In this document: piece after piece, positions 43,454 through 53,924 of the stretch | Layout: each line of letters starts with the position of its first letter | Numbering within the stretch: position 1 is the stretch's first letter | Source of the DNA: Rachicladosporium sp. CCFEE 5018 | Lineage: Eukaryota; Ascomycota; Dothideomycetes; Cladosporiales; Cladosporiaceae | Direction: 5' to 3' | Length of the DNA: 64,000 nt | Assembly (NCBI GenBank): GCA_002077045.2 | Contig: KZ111158.1 | Coordinates: forward strand, 133,029-197,028 | The notes under the pieces: model-generated | What the model was told of the DNA's origin: nothing | What the model saw: the letters and a program-made list of their open reading frames with translations, nothing else | Database searches by the model: none | Position numbers and translations under genes: made by a program

Positions 43454-43893
43454 ATGGCCAGGTCTGTCACCTACGGTCGTGGCGCGTCCGGTCTACGTAG
43501 GTATCAGGTATGTTCACGTTTACGATCGGCAATTGCACCTTTTGATGTCCATTCTGCTCGTTCTTCCCGCAGTATATTATGCATTTGGATCCCTTGCTGG
43601 CATACCCAGACGGACTCAACCCCGGCCATCGAGACCCTCCTCTGCTGTGCCTAGGCATTCCGCAATCGCCTCGTATCATGATTCGCACATGTTTTCCCGC
43701 TAACCCCAATGACGAAGAGGCTTTCCCTAACGGCTCCCACTGCAGGGTTCGCATCCCACTCCCCGACGCCTCTGATTCCCAGGATCCCAAACTTCCGTGC
43801 CTCGTTCTCTTTGCATCTTCGATGGCCCGGAAGGTGGAGTCTGCGGCGGCCGGCAGGTACGCAAGGATGCTCGAGTCTCTGCAAGTCTACTAG
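43454..43893 (+). CDS. Small two-exon candidate protein
   Basis: ATG 43454 in a good context (CACCATGG) begins MARSVTYGRGASGLRRYQ. A textbook 65-nt intron (GTATGT...CCCGCAG, 43508-43572) joins it in phase to a frame running to 43893, for 124 residues in all. The GRGASG string faintly recalls the GRGGxGN of fungal DUF3602 proteins, but one weak copy is not enough to assign it. The second exon (PNGSHCRVRIPLPDASD; ASSMARKVESAAAGRY) is unrecognised. The support is the start context plus a clean phase-preserving intron, not homology. Confidence 0.4.
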
Positions 43894-44203
43894 GGTGAGG
43901 CCCAACTGGGCCTGGTGATTGGTGGATGCGATAACCAGGAACGTCACTTGGTAGTGGGAGGGGCCGTGTGGTGTGACATGACTGGGATTGTATTTGTACC
44001 TGAGGTATGTGAAAGTTCTCGTTCGTGTGCGTGTACGACAATGCGACAGTAAGGTATTGCAAGGTGAGGCGAGAATTGGGAAATGCGATACGTGCTGTTT
44101 CGAGATTTGGGTTGAGCTGCCATTGAAGTCCACTTCTGCTCGTCAATTGCGCCGCTGAGAGTTCGGACTTTGATCAAGGGATTGCGAAGATCGTTCGAAC
44201 AAG

Positions 44204-45163
44204 ATGCCCTTTGGCCGACTGAGTCCGGTGAGTGAGACGGATAGCGAGAGCATACGAACAGAGGTCTCCGACTTACGACCACGGCCATTGAATTTCTCGC
44301 GCCCAAGGTACAATGAAGGAACCTCATCGAGAAGCATACCGCGCCTTGCGCCTTCTGTGCGCTCCTCTTCATCCTCCAGCGGCGCGAGTGTACATGTTAT
44401 GAGCGCATTCCACCAGCCTGCCAAAGACCTACCGGACGAACCAGAATTTGATTTGGGTCTCGAGGATACTGCAGAAGGCGCGCCGACAGACGATGGAAGC
44501 TCTGCAGCAACAGACCTTGTATGGGATGATCAGCTGGGCGAGCTACGGACACGGCGGCGAGATATCGACTTCGATGCACAACGATCACTCTCGAAACCCA
44601 ACGGCACGAATGGGAAGCACAATCGCTCGGACACCTCAGGCAGCACAAGCACAGTTGGCTCAGCAGAGCGGCCGGTTGCAAAGCAGAAACATATAGCACG
44701 TTTCCAGGCACGACCAGTCTCGCTCCCGCCTTCGCCAGCCAGAACTCCTACATCCCCACCTCAAACCAAAGCATCGCCAGCTCGAGCTCCAGCCTCAGTA
44801 CCGACACCCGCGCCTACCCTTCCACCAAAGTCCCCACGCATAGTAAAGCGCACTTCCTTTGACCAGACGTCTTCCCACCTCTCCATCCTTTCCTCGACCT
44901 CCGCCGGCGCGCCCAGCAAAGCAGGTCAATGGGAAGACAATGCTAGCCATCATACGCTCTCGGTGAATGGCGATGTAGGTGAGAAAATGGAGCCTGTGAA
45001 GAGGTTCAACAGCTCGGATCACGACATCAGCGAGTTGAGTGAGAAAGAGATTGCGAAGTTGAAGAAGAAGGGCATCAATCCGCAGCTTTATCTGGAGATG
45101 AAGGCGGCGCGGAAGGGGAAGGGGAAGTGGATTGGGCCTTTGGTTGGGAACACTTATATGTGA
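44204..45163 (+). CDS. Disordered protein with conserved C-terminal motif
   Basis: Single exon, 319 residues from ATG 44204 (MPFGRLSPVSETDSES). Most of it is Ser/Pro/Ala-rich and disordered, with a Pro-rich stretch at about 175-225. The last ~45 residues look conserved and structured: ISELSEKEIAKLKKKG, INPQLYLEMKAARKGKGK and WIGPLVGNTYM at the very end. I recall this tail from uncharacterised filamentous-fungal proteins but cannot name a family. No membrane segment or enzyme motif. Function unknown. Confidence 0.78.
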   Translation: MPFGRLSPVSETDSESIRTEVSDLRPRPLNFSRPRYNEGTSSRSIPRLAPSVRSSSSSSGASVHVMSAFHQPAKDLPDEPEFDLGLEDTAEGAPTDDGSSAATDLVWDDQLGELRTRRRDIDFDAQRSLSKPNGTNGKHNRSDTSGSTSTVGSAERPVAKQKHIARFQARPVSLPPSPARTPTSPPQTKASPARAPASVPTPAPTLPPKSPRIVKRTSFDQTSSHLSILSSTSAGAPSKAGQWEDNASHHTLSVNGDVGEKMEPVKRFNSSDHDISELSEKEIAKLKKKGINPQLYLEMKAARKGKGKWIGPLVGNTYM

Positions 45164-45566
45164 GAAATAATATGCATTGGGAAGCGTGGCGTTGGGGACA
45201 TAAGATATACATCGCTGTGCGGGGATGGGAATTTGTGTCACTGAGCATACGATATGCCCGTCTGCGGCAGGCTTGCGAGAGTAGTTCACGCTACACGTAG
45301 GCGCCTGACTTACTGCGAATCTTGATTGCGGACACCGGGGTTCATTGCGATCTGAGTCGAGACAGCCAGACGGAGACAGTAGCGCTATGCATCGGCTCCC
45401 AAGATGTTTCGAGTTTCGGCGGTGTGCTGTCACAATTTCTACGGCACACGATCAGTGGAGTCTTACATATGAACGAAGAGTGCCATCACCATCACCATAG
45501 ACGCATCGAAGCATACATTGCCTCCAACTCGATATTATTGCACACTTACAGCATAGCACAATTGCA

Positions 45567-45974
45567 ATGGCTCAGCACTTCCGGGTTCTCGATCTGCCTG
45601 CAGAGCTCCGACTGATGATTCTCGAAGATTACTTCACAGCCGCACTACCGACGCACGAAGACTCAAACTCAACGAATGGCAGACTGGCCGGCAGCTCTGC
45701 ATACTGTTACACGCGTTTCCTGCAGGGCAGGTTCGTGCTACACACTTGTCACCAATTTCGGGCGGGAGGACTCGAACCCTTTCAAGCGAGTCTCAAGACC
45801 GATGTCGGCCGTCGACTGAGCACCGTGACGGCCACCGCCGTACTGGCATACCGCGGATCTTCGGCCAATAAGACTTTAGCGGCATTCGCGCATGCTTGCC
45901 GACAGCATGCACCCGCACTTTACGCTCTGAGGGCTGGCGCAGACCCTGGGCGAGGGCCCGGCTCAATCGAGTGA
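45567..45974 (+). CDS. LPxELR-type (F-box-like/2EXR-like) protein, array B member 1
   Basis: Intact 135-residue frame. RVLDLPAELRLMILEDYF is followed by FVLHTCHQFRAGG, the two family motifs about 45 residues apart, though the R-x-E-A of the second is altered. First of five plus-strand copies in 3.7 kb that share ILxxYF after the LPxELR motif, setting array B apart from array A (ILELVI, IVMHAI). The C-terminal part (LAAFAHACRQHAPALYALR) aligns in position with member 2. Function unknown; ubiquitin-ligase adaptor role would be inference. Confidence 0.56.
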   Translation: MAQHFRVLDLPAELRLMILEDYFTAALPTHEDSNSTNGRLAGSSAYCYTRFLQGRFVLHTCHQFRAGGLEPFQASLKTDVGRRLSTVTATAVLAYRGSSANKTLAAFAHACRQHAPALYALRAGADPGRGPGSIE

Positions 45975-46366
45975 AGCATAGGCGGCAACTCGCGGAAGGC
46001 CGAGCGTCTTGTCAGGAGATCGGGCTTGGGAGGTGGTATGGCTCGGGACCTGCGCACTAGGCGAAGTGCTCGATCTTCAGAGTCCTGAATTCAAGACGCA
46101 AATAGAGACACGTCCCGATCAAACTTGGTAGCATGACTCGGCTCGGGATCAACCTCGTCTTGTCGGGATGTGCGCCCGTTCAAAGTTGAAACATCGTCAC
46201 CATTGTACGAGATGTGATTGGAGGACTCTGACTTTGCTCCTGGACAAATCGCCGCCCCGCTACATTTCGTACAAGTCTGTCAGTGTTCCGGCAGGCCCAT
46301 ATATACAGCACTGGGAGAGCTCTAGTGTCCTTAATCACTCTCACACCTAATCCGGCGGGCGTCGCC

Positions 46367-46834
46367 ATGGCCTCATCCAGCCCACTGCTCGATCTTCCCA
46401 CAGAGCTCCGACTTGTCATTCTTTACCACTACTTCGCAGCGTCGATGCCTGCCCGTGACGATCCCCCCTCGACCTCCGGGAGAATGATCGATCATCCTAG
46501 GAAGACCTGTGATAGCTTCTTGCGTGGCATGAAGATACTGCACGTGTGCCAGCAGCTTCGCGAAGAAGCCTTGAAGCCATTTGAAGATGCACTTCGCAAA
46601 GAAACCAAGGTTCGCCTCCACGCAATGGGAATGGTCTGTCCGCCAACACACTATGGTAATCGCCACCACCAGAACGCAAGCTTTAGACAGGCCGTGCGCC
46701 TGCATGCGGCTGTTGTCCAAGCATGGCAGATATGGCACACGCGCGGCACTGGAGCTGCTGTCGACCGGCCTGTCGGCATTAAGCAGGGCGGGCTGGTGTA
46801 CTTGTTCACCGTCGCCGAAGAGGAGAGACTTTAA
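46367..46834 (+). CDS. LPxELR-type (F-box-like/2EXR-like) protein, array B member 2
   Basis: Intact 155-residue frame from MASSSPLLDLP. This is the best preserved copy: LLDLPTELRLVILYHYF, then MKILHVCQQLREEALKPF with a complete C-x-Q-L-R-x-E-A motif. The C-terminal half includes ASFRQAVRLHAAVVQAWQ, which aligns with member 5 beyond its stop. Upstream codons in frame lack support as coding. Small, soluble, no signal peptide or membrane segment. Unknown function; useful reference for judging damage in the other copies. Confidence 0.62.
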   Translation: MASSSPLLDLPTELRLVILYHYFAASMPARDDPPSTSGRMIDHPRKTCDSFLRGMKILHVCQQLREEALKPFEDALRKETKVRLHAMGMVCPPTHYGNRHHQNASFRQAVRLHAAVVQAWQIWHTRGTGAAVDRPVGIKQGGLVYLFTVAEEERL

Positions 46835-47383
46835 TCATAAGTGACGGGCCTTACAGCAGTCAAAAACTCATCACTGAAACCAAGTTTGGTCTGAGGGACG
46901 AAAAGACATATGAAGATCGGCAGAGCATGCGAGACCACGATCCCCACAACGGCCTTGCAGCACAGAGAGAATGGACATCTGGCCAGAAAGCACATTAGTA
47001 GAGATAACATCGAAGGTCAGGGTATGGCCGATTGAAATCCCGATGGATCGTGGGTACCGCCAGACGTGCGGCATTGCGCGGCTCAGCCAGCAATGCTCCC
47101 GTACTACAAGCTGGTTGTAATGGTCAGCCGAGATGACAGCCCAGCGAGAGCAAACCTTCCACGTCCAGTGAATGGCTAGCACGAAAAGTGTCCCATACAG
47201 AAGCATGTACTGGTCAGCATGAATGGCGGTCCACACTCAAGTACACTTTCTGGGGTTGAATACCTGTCTGGAAGCACCGCTCTCTTGATCAACCTCGACT
47301 TTACCCCTCGGGTGAATTCCTGGGCCAATAGTACTGAGGTGTTGGCGGGAGATACTATCTTGCCGCGATCAACATCCAAGGCT

Positions 47384-47965
47384 ATGGACACAAGGACGGC
47401 TTTCCCTCGAGCATCTCTGCTCGGGCTGCCAGTGGAGCGCCGTCTCGAAACTCTGGAGTACTACTTCTACATATCGATACCTTCGTGGCCACGCTGGTCC
47501 GCCTTTCGTCAAGACAATGAGAGGATCAACTTCAAGTACACACGTTACCTCGAAGGCGTCGCAATCCAACATACTTCCCGACAAATACGAGCGGAAGCCG
47601 CCAATCTGTTTGACCAAAGCCTCGACCATGAGCTGCAGCGAATCTTTCGAAAGATCGAATCAGTCAAGGCGGCCACAGACTTGCCTCGACCCGATTGGTA
47701 CGATGCTCACTTACAGCGTCTTTTGATTCAGGAAGCCAAGCGCTGGAGGGTGGCGGTCAAGAACGGACTGGCGACGAGCGTGTACAGCGATAGCGGCCAT
47801 AGGCCAGGCACTGTACGGGCAGAGATCTGGGCGGCTGTATGGATGTCGTGGGAACAGGATGCTGCCAGCATTGATAGTCTACCTAGGCCCGATTCTGCGG
47901 CAGACTCACGACTGGCATTTCCTTATCCACTTCGCCCGAGCCTGCGTGGTAACTTAATGTACTAG
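47384..47965 (+). CDS. LPxELR-type (F-box-like/2EXR-like) protein, array B member 3
   Basis: Intact 193-residue frame from MDTRTAFPRASLL. The first motif is degraded to LLGLPVERRLETLEYYF, with the second as IQHTSRQIRAEAANLF, where R-x-E-A is kept but the Cys is Ser. The longest array B member, with a C-terminal Trp-rich part (IWAAVWMSWEQDA). A family member with a diverged first motif. Function unknown. Confidence 0.58.
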   Translation: MDTRTAFPRASLLGLPVERRLETLEYYFYISIPSWPRWSAFRQDNERINFKYTRYLEGVAIQHTSRQIRAEAANLFDQSLDHELQRIFRKIESVKAATDLPRPDWYDAHLQRLLIQEAKRWRVAVKNGLATSVYSDSGHRPGTVRAEIWAAVWMSWEQDAASIDSLPRPDSAADSRLAFPYPLRPSLRGNLMY

Positions 47966-48241
47966 CTCACAATATCTCGTCCGCGTATTGGACGGGAAAC
48001 ACGCACCCATCTCCTCGGCTGGCAGCGTTGCAGTTATCCAAGCTCCTGCACGAGATACTTCACTTTCGATACTTCACTTTACAATCCAACATTTGGCATC
48101 AAAACGACGGGCGAGGCATCATGCCCTTATCCTAGTTCAGAGATGACTTGTTACCTCGCCACATTGCGCGACGGACGAAGCCAGATATCCCAGGGCACAT
48201 GAGTGCCATCCTCTCGACACTGGACGCTTGCCCTAGTGGCT

Positions 48242-48475
48242 ATGGCACAACTCCCTTCGCAGTCGTCGCTTCTCTACCTGCCAGCAGGGCTCCGCATCGA
48301 GATCTTAGCCCATTACTTCCGGGTTTCCTTACCCTCACACTGGTCGAGCTTGGGTTTCGGAGACAAAGAAAGCGCACTCTGTCCGTTTTTGAAGTGGCTA
48401 CCACGGCGAAGGGCCGAGGGTTGTAGTGAAGGAGAGGAAGGAGTGTTTCGAAGGAAAATACAACGAACGAGCTGA
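48242..48475 (+). pseudogene. LPxELR-type fragment, array B member 4
   Basis: A 77-codon frame from MAQLPSQSSLL with SLLYLPAGLRIEILAHYF then FGDKESALCPFLKW. The second family motif is missing in every frame downstream and the product becomes unrelated and basic. It is best read as a truncated remnant of the same duplication series. Confidence 0.48.
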
Positions 48476-48852
48476 TTGACTTCTTGGAGATACACGTGAG
48501 AATCTTGTGAGGAGCGGTAGGTAACAATTAATGTGGTCTGATAATAGAAACCTGTCTCTCACATGTCCGACTTCTCATATATGCACGGCAGGTGCGATCG
48601 AGACTCGTAATTCAGGCTAGCTCCTGGATTGAACCAATCTTCCAGGCTCGCTGTTGATCACAATGTCGCTCACCTACACTCGCAACTGGGACATACTCAT
48701 CTTCCCCTAGCAGTCTACCACCCTACACGAGCACGAATACTCCGCCACGTGGTCGCTATCACAACCTGACGCCGCCCCAGGGAGACGCTCAGACGCGCCC
48801 AGAGCATCTCCACGACAATACTCTTCGCAAACGCAATCATCGAAACGAGGCA

Positions 48853-49314
48853 ATGTCACCAGCAGCACAAGCCAGTCTGCCGGGCCTGCCAGTAGAACTC
48901 CGCCTTCACATCCTGGGGTACTACTTCGCGGCGTCCCTGCCAGTTCATCAAGGTCGAAACGATTCAGTGGACCAACAAACCCGCAAACCCCTTGGCCGCC
49001 ATGCGCACGTCTGCCAGGGCGTAGCGGTGCTGCATGTGTGTCAACAATTGCAATGTGAGGGTTACAAGATGTTCAAAGGCAGCCTCGAAGCTGAGCGTCA
49101 ACGGGATTGTGTGCTAGTAGAGAAAGCACTGCTGGGGACAAAATGTGAAAACGGAGACAGGGGCAACGCACTTGAGACCTTCTAACAAGCTATTCGAGAG
49201 CACGCAGTGGTATTCGAAATTCTGCACGGATGGAGGATGCTGGAGCTGGAATACTGCAAGCGGGCGCTAGAGCGAGCCGGATTGCGTCGACGCAGAGACG
49301 CTTTCATGGAGTAA
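48853..49314 (+). pseudogene. LPxELR-type gene, array B member 5, interrupted by one TAA
   Basis: ATG 48853 opens SLPGLPVELRLHILGYYF and VAVLHVCQQLQCEGYKMF, close to member 2. TAA 49183-49185 ends it after 110 residues. The same frame then continues open to TAA 49312-49314: QAIREHAVVF and MLELEYCKRALERAG. The stop sits exactly where member 2 has Arg (F-R-Q-A-V-R-L-H-A versus F-stop-Q-A-I-R-E-H-A). This supports a single nonsense change in a ~153-codon gene. Confidence 0.62.
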
Positions 49315-50180
49315 TTGTAGTGCCTGTTCCAGCACAGCTCTACTGCGATGGAGGGTGTGAGAGTGCCGGACCGTAAGAAGTGTTGAATGGTGTAGATGGT
49401 GCAGAAAAGGCTTGCGCTTGCAAGGCCTGCATGATCGTGAGCGATCAGATTTCCGGCATACAGGGGTTCGAGGAACCATCAGAGGCTCAGTTCAATTTGT
49501 CACTTGGTAGTCTCCGTTACAAGGAGTGTTAGAGGCGCAACATAATAGTGCTAAGAGCTAGGCTAGGGCAGGCGAGCTCATGTAAGTGAGCATGCAGATG
49601 GACAAAGAAGGTATCGTCAAAAGCGCCGTCTCTCGAAGTAGCAGAACGTCATTCAGCCAGCTATATTGACGCTCGCGTCGTCGCTTGTTGTCCTCGAGTT
49701 TGATGACCTCGAATTGGTGGCGAATGTCGTGCCTCAGTCTACAACCTGAGGCACGCACGCAGTGAACAACGAGCTGACTCAGCCCTATCAGTCCGTGCCC
49801 TGGTGCTGGAGCAACCACGATGCAGTCAATTTCCTTTACGCGATTGCCTCGTAGAATTCAATTGCCTCAACCTTGTACACTGTGACAAACTCAGCAGCCC
49901 TGTTAGTCAATCTCTTATCTTCAAAACCTGTCTTACTGCGACACGAACGTGACGGATCGAGCAAACTGCGCCGGCGTATCTGAAACCGGGAAGGGCCGCG
50001 TCCGCAGGCTCGTACGGTGACCAACAACCAGCCCGACGCATCAACCTCATCATCTCACGCATCAACACCGCCTCACTGCCACTACAACACCCCACTACTC
50101 TCTCATTGCGCACTTGCGCATAGTTCTTGACGACCTCGTCAACTCGAACTCACTCCGATAAGCAGGCTACAGCGGCGCTC
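49315..50180. other. Intergenic upstream of RHO1
   Basis: About 870 bases. A minus-strand frame at 49558-49818 (ERQYSWLNDVLLLRETALL...) reads protein-like with a hydrophobic end but has no start context or family. The last ~200 bases are the RHO1 leader and promoter. No RNA gene seen. Confidence 0.4.
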
Positions 50181-51087
50181 ATGGCGGAGATTCGCAGGAA
50201 GCTCGTGATTGTTGGAGACGGTGCTTGCGGGAAGACTTGCTTGTTGATGTAGGATGACTCGATTGGCGGTGATGGCAACGGCATACTGACTGACCTCGCA
50301 GCGTCTTCTCGAAGGGCACATTCCCGGAGGTTCGTCAGCCAATGCCTTAATCCCCTATCCGCGCATCCGGTCTGCCACAAGCGATAAGCCCATAGCAAAA
50401 CCGCGACACATCACGAGATCTGCGTACAACCAGTAGGGAAGCGACACTAACATAGAGAAAACAGGTCTACGTCCCCACCGTCTTCGAGAACTACGTCGCC
50501 GATGTTGAGGTAGATGGCAAACACGTTGAGCTGGCGCTCTGGGATACGGCTGGACAGGAAGATTACGACCGCCTCCGACCTTTGTCATACCCCGATTCGC
50601 ACGTTATCCTCATCTGCTTCGCCATCGACTCGCCAGACTCACTCGACAACGTGCAGGAGAAGGTAAGCCGATGCTCACGTGCTCCTTGCGTATTGCACCA
50701 GGCTTGGCGAGAGAACGTACTGACGAGATGTGTTTCGTAGTGGATCTCGGAAGTTTTGCATTTCTGCCAGGGCCTGCCCATCATCCTCGTCGGCTGCAAG
50801 AAGGATCTGAGGTACGACCAGAGGACTATTGAGGAGCTGCACAAGACGTCGCAAAAGCCGGTCACACCCGAGCAGGTAAGCATGGAGAATACAGACCACT
50901 AGCTGCGACAGGGCAGTGTACTGACAAAGCCTCACAGGCTGAGGACGTGCGCAAGAAGATCGGCGCAACGAAATATCTCGAGTGCTCCGCCAAGACCAAC
51001 GAAGGCGTCAGGGAGGTGTTCGAGCACGCCACACGCGCAGCGCTGCTCACAAGGCAGAAGAAGTCGAAGAAGTGCATGATCCTCTAG
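50181..51087 (+). CDS. RHO1: Rho-family GTPase Rho1
   Basis: Five exons, 50181-50248, 50302-50329, 50465-50662, 50741-50875 and 50938-51087, give 192 residues. Exon 2 is only 28 nt. Nucleotide-binding motifs are complete: GDGACGKT (12-19), effector YVPTVFENYVADVEVDG, WDTAGQEDYDRLRPLSYPD, GCKKDL and ECSAKT. The end KKSKKCMIL is a polybasic stretch plus a CAAX box whose final Leu predicts geranylgeranylation. Rho1 is a plasma-membrane switch activating glucan synthase and the protein kinase C cell-wall integrity pathway and controlling actin. The FENYVADVEVDGK and WISEVLHFC segments fit Rho1 better than Cdc42 or Rac. No lesions. Confidence 0.97.
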
Positions 51088-52910
51088 ATATACCCCATTT
51101 GCGACTACTTCTTCGAAACACTTCTTACCGGCCACCACGACACACCAACCTCTAAACCTCCCAACCTTGTGCATCGACCTGGACCACAATCCGAGCAAAG
51201 TTCAGGCATGAAGGCGGGCTATATGCGGAATGAGACACACAATGTACTACGAGCGAATGGCAGCGTGAAGGGGGCAGCATGGACAATTTGAGATGGGGTT
51301 TTCTTGAGATTCGGGGTGCATATTTGCAGTAATTGAAACCACCCATGGCGTTGCAAATGACTGTCATTTCAAGATCGGGAGGGTGGTGTCACCTTTCATC
51401 TTCTACTTACCTTGCGGTACTGTCAGGAGGTATATTGCGTGCCTTGATCTCTGAAACACTCGCCCGATCTTTCATGTCGTGCGTCGGATGAGTCCGCTGC
51501 CGATGCGTGGCTGCTCGTCAGCCGCTGTCAACTCGACAATCTGTCATGTCTTGTGCATCGACCGCCGTCTCTACCTCGTATCACCGGTAAGCTGAGCAAC
51601 GAAGAGAGTAGCCAGATCATCAGGCTCCCTTACCCTGCTAAGCTGAGCTACAGCTGCAATGCGGCTGTGCCGTGCATCTGCCTTTGCGCTGCCTGGAAGC
51701 ACATGCATCTTGTATATTTGACCGCGATCCATCTCCGGACCACTTGCAACTTCATCGCTGTGATACCCGCGCTCTCCGTCGCATGACTCTACATCGACTT
51801 ACCTCCCTCAACATTCGTCGTCATGCACACCTTCCAGCAGGATGAAGGTGTGGTCGCACGACTTGCAGCAGACACCCTTCACCCCACGATGTGGCGCGCG
51901 GTATGCTCCGAGTGTGGGAGAGTGCATGAGGGCTCGCATGTGATGTGATGAACGACTGTCTCAGTTGGAAGTCTTGTGTCCGCAAGATGCTGTAATGCCA
52001 GCGAATGGGCTAGATCTTTGTCCTCAGCCCGCTCGCTGTAAAGTACTCTCTCAAAAGCCCTGCCATCGACACCTCGACACATGCGAGTCTTGCTCCACAC
52101 CCGCAGTCAGCAATCCCGTCAGCCTTGCGAAGAATAGATGAGAAGCGCAATGCCGTGCATGAGCCCCTCAGGCACACGACCAATCTCACCCCACGCCGCT
52201 GCATCCGCCGCCGGCGCGCCGCTTCTCTGTCGGGCGAACGACGACCAGGCAATCCTGAGCGGACAAATTTTAGCCTTTGCTGCCATCCGCGGCGAGCCTA
52301 GCCTCGCGACTGCAGTCTTTTCTCGCACATGTCATTTTAACAATTACACATTTCCGTCCTCTTCATAGAACTACAGTAAATACTATACATCTATTCGAGA
52401 GTTGTGTTGTGGTGCCTTGATTGCTAGCCCACCACGACGCCTTCACGATGGACCTCAACCCCACTACCGCCAGCGACTCTTCCGCAATGATGAGTTGTAC
52501 GATGTCGCTCCTGTCGTAGTTGGACGAGAGACCGAAGTCTGGGAGGTACAGTGAGTCGTCCTTGCATCCTTCGTGCTTGAAGGGGTAGGAGCGGAGGGCT
52601 GATTCGAGTGTGGCGCAGACTCGAAGTGCTCGCGTGCCTCACAGAATCGGAGGACTTCGCTTCACGCTTTCAGCTTGTACGACTGGGAAAAGGACGGGAG
52701 TGCGAACACGTGAAGCGCTCGCTTGGCGGATATCTTATTCACAGCAGATATTCGGCAAACTCGTGGACACTCCACCACGCAGGCATTATCCGACTGCGCA
52801 CGCGACACTCTCGAACACACGCAACGACAGTGCCGTGGACTCCGGTCACGCACAAAACACCCTCGAAGCGCGCATATCCTCATATTACTCCCACCCCAAT
52901 CACAGACATC
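51088..52910. other. Intergenic 1.8 kb between RHO1 and SIW14
   Basis: No supported gene on either strand. Short frames have no family resemblance. Upstream of the SIW14 ATG the frame stays open for 300 bases, but the sequence (RTRHSRTHATTVPWTPVTH) is not domain-like and is treated as leader. No tRNA recognised. Confidence 0.4.
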
Positions 52911-53924
52911 ATGGAGCCGCGGGAAGACGAGATGGAGGTCGTCGAGGAGCAAGTATTTGAAGCAGCAGATGCGACGATTGCATCTAGTATCACACAGGCG
53001 ATGGAGGGCATCGAGCGCAGATCCAGGCCGCCTTCACCTCCGACGCGCCCTGATTCCCCTGCCAACGACCTTCTGCCGGCGCGCTTGCAACTATACACGC
53101 CCGCTAAGAACTACGGCGCGGTCAAGGAACACGCGATCTTCCGCTCAGCATTCCCCCAGGACCGCAATCTCAGATTCCTCGAATGTCTGAATGTCAAGAG
53201 CGTCCTCTGTTTTGTGCCGACCGAGCCCACTGCGGCATACCTCGAGTACCTGAGTATAGCCGGCATCTCTCACAAGCGCGTAGACATCCTGGCCAACAAA
53301 GACGGCAATGTTGCGACCACTGTGGAGTCCGTCTGTGAAGCTCTACTGGTTACAATGGACATCGCAAACTACCCTCTCTATATCCACTGCAATCAGGGCA
53401 AGCATCGGACCGGTTGCGTGATCGCATGCATGCGCAAGGTGCAAGGTTGGCGGATGAGTGACATCCTGCACGAGTACGACACATATGCCAGCCCGAAGGC
53501 GCGGCCAGGCGACATCGAATTCATCACCAACGGTTTCCAGCCTGCAGCACTTCTCGAATTCGCTACTAAACGTGGCGATTTCTCTCACCGGCCCGCACTC
53601 AAGACACTCCTCCAGGTCAAGGCGCTCACCCTCGAGAAGCTGGTTGAGATCTTGGGCTCGGAAGAAGGTATCGAGAGCTCCGACACGAGCCTTCGATCCG
53701 CCGAGAGCAAGGCTGACAGCGGCATCGATCTCAGCGGTGCAGCAGTGGACCCAACGAAGGTCTCTGATTGGCTAGAGAAATTCGACGTTGGGCAGGCGGT
53801 AGAAGACGCGGTGATGGAGGGGGTTGTGCCTGATGCCGAAGTTTCTGTGATGGAGTGCGAGGACGTGATGTCGCCTCCTCCTCCTTTTGGTGGCGAGCAG
53901 AGCTTCTTCGCCTCGATGGCCTAG
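52911..53924 (+). CDS. SIW14: Siw14/Oca-type atypical tyrosine (inositol pyrophosphate) phosphatase
   Basis: Single exon, 337 residues from ATG 52911 (MEPREDEMEV). An acidic head leads to the phosphatase domain at about 60-215: NYGAVKEHAIFRSAFPQ, FLECLNVKSVLCF and the P-loop HCNQGKHRTGC with catalytic Cys160 and Arg166 (CX5R). The Siw14/Oca family (PFA-DSP) includes enzymes acting on inositol pyrophosphates, with roles in stress response and growth. The basic P-loop (NQGKHRTG) matches the inositol-phosphate-acting members. The ~120 C-terminal residues are acidic, Ser-rich and not conserved. Which paralog (Siw14, Oca1, Oca2) cannot be settled by eye. It lies tail-to-tail with YVH1. Confidence 0.85.
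   Translation: MEPREDEMEVVEEQVFEAADATIASSITQAMEGIERRSRPPSPPTRPDSPANDLLPARLQLYTPAKNYGAVKEHAIFRSAFPQDRNLRFLECLNVKSVLCFVPTEPTAAYLEYLSIAGISHKRVDILANKDGNVATTVESVCEALLVTMDIANYPLYIHCNQGKHRTGCVIACMRKVQGWRMSDILHEYDTYASPKARPGDIEFITNGFQPAALLEFATKRGDFSHRPALKTLLQVKALTLEKLVEILGSEEGIESSDTSLRSAESKADSGIDLSGAAVDPTKVSDWLEKFDVGQAVEDAVMEGVVPDAEVSVMECEDVMSPPPPFGGEQSFFASMA

Noticed and set aside
45484..45499. CATCACCATCACCAT, His-tag-like repeat
   Set aside because: Lies outside any supported gene and is a natural trinucleotide run, not vector sequence.
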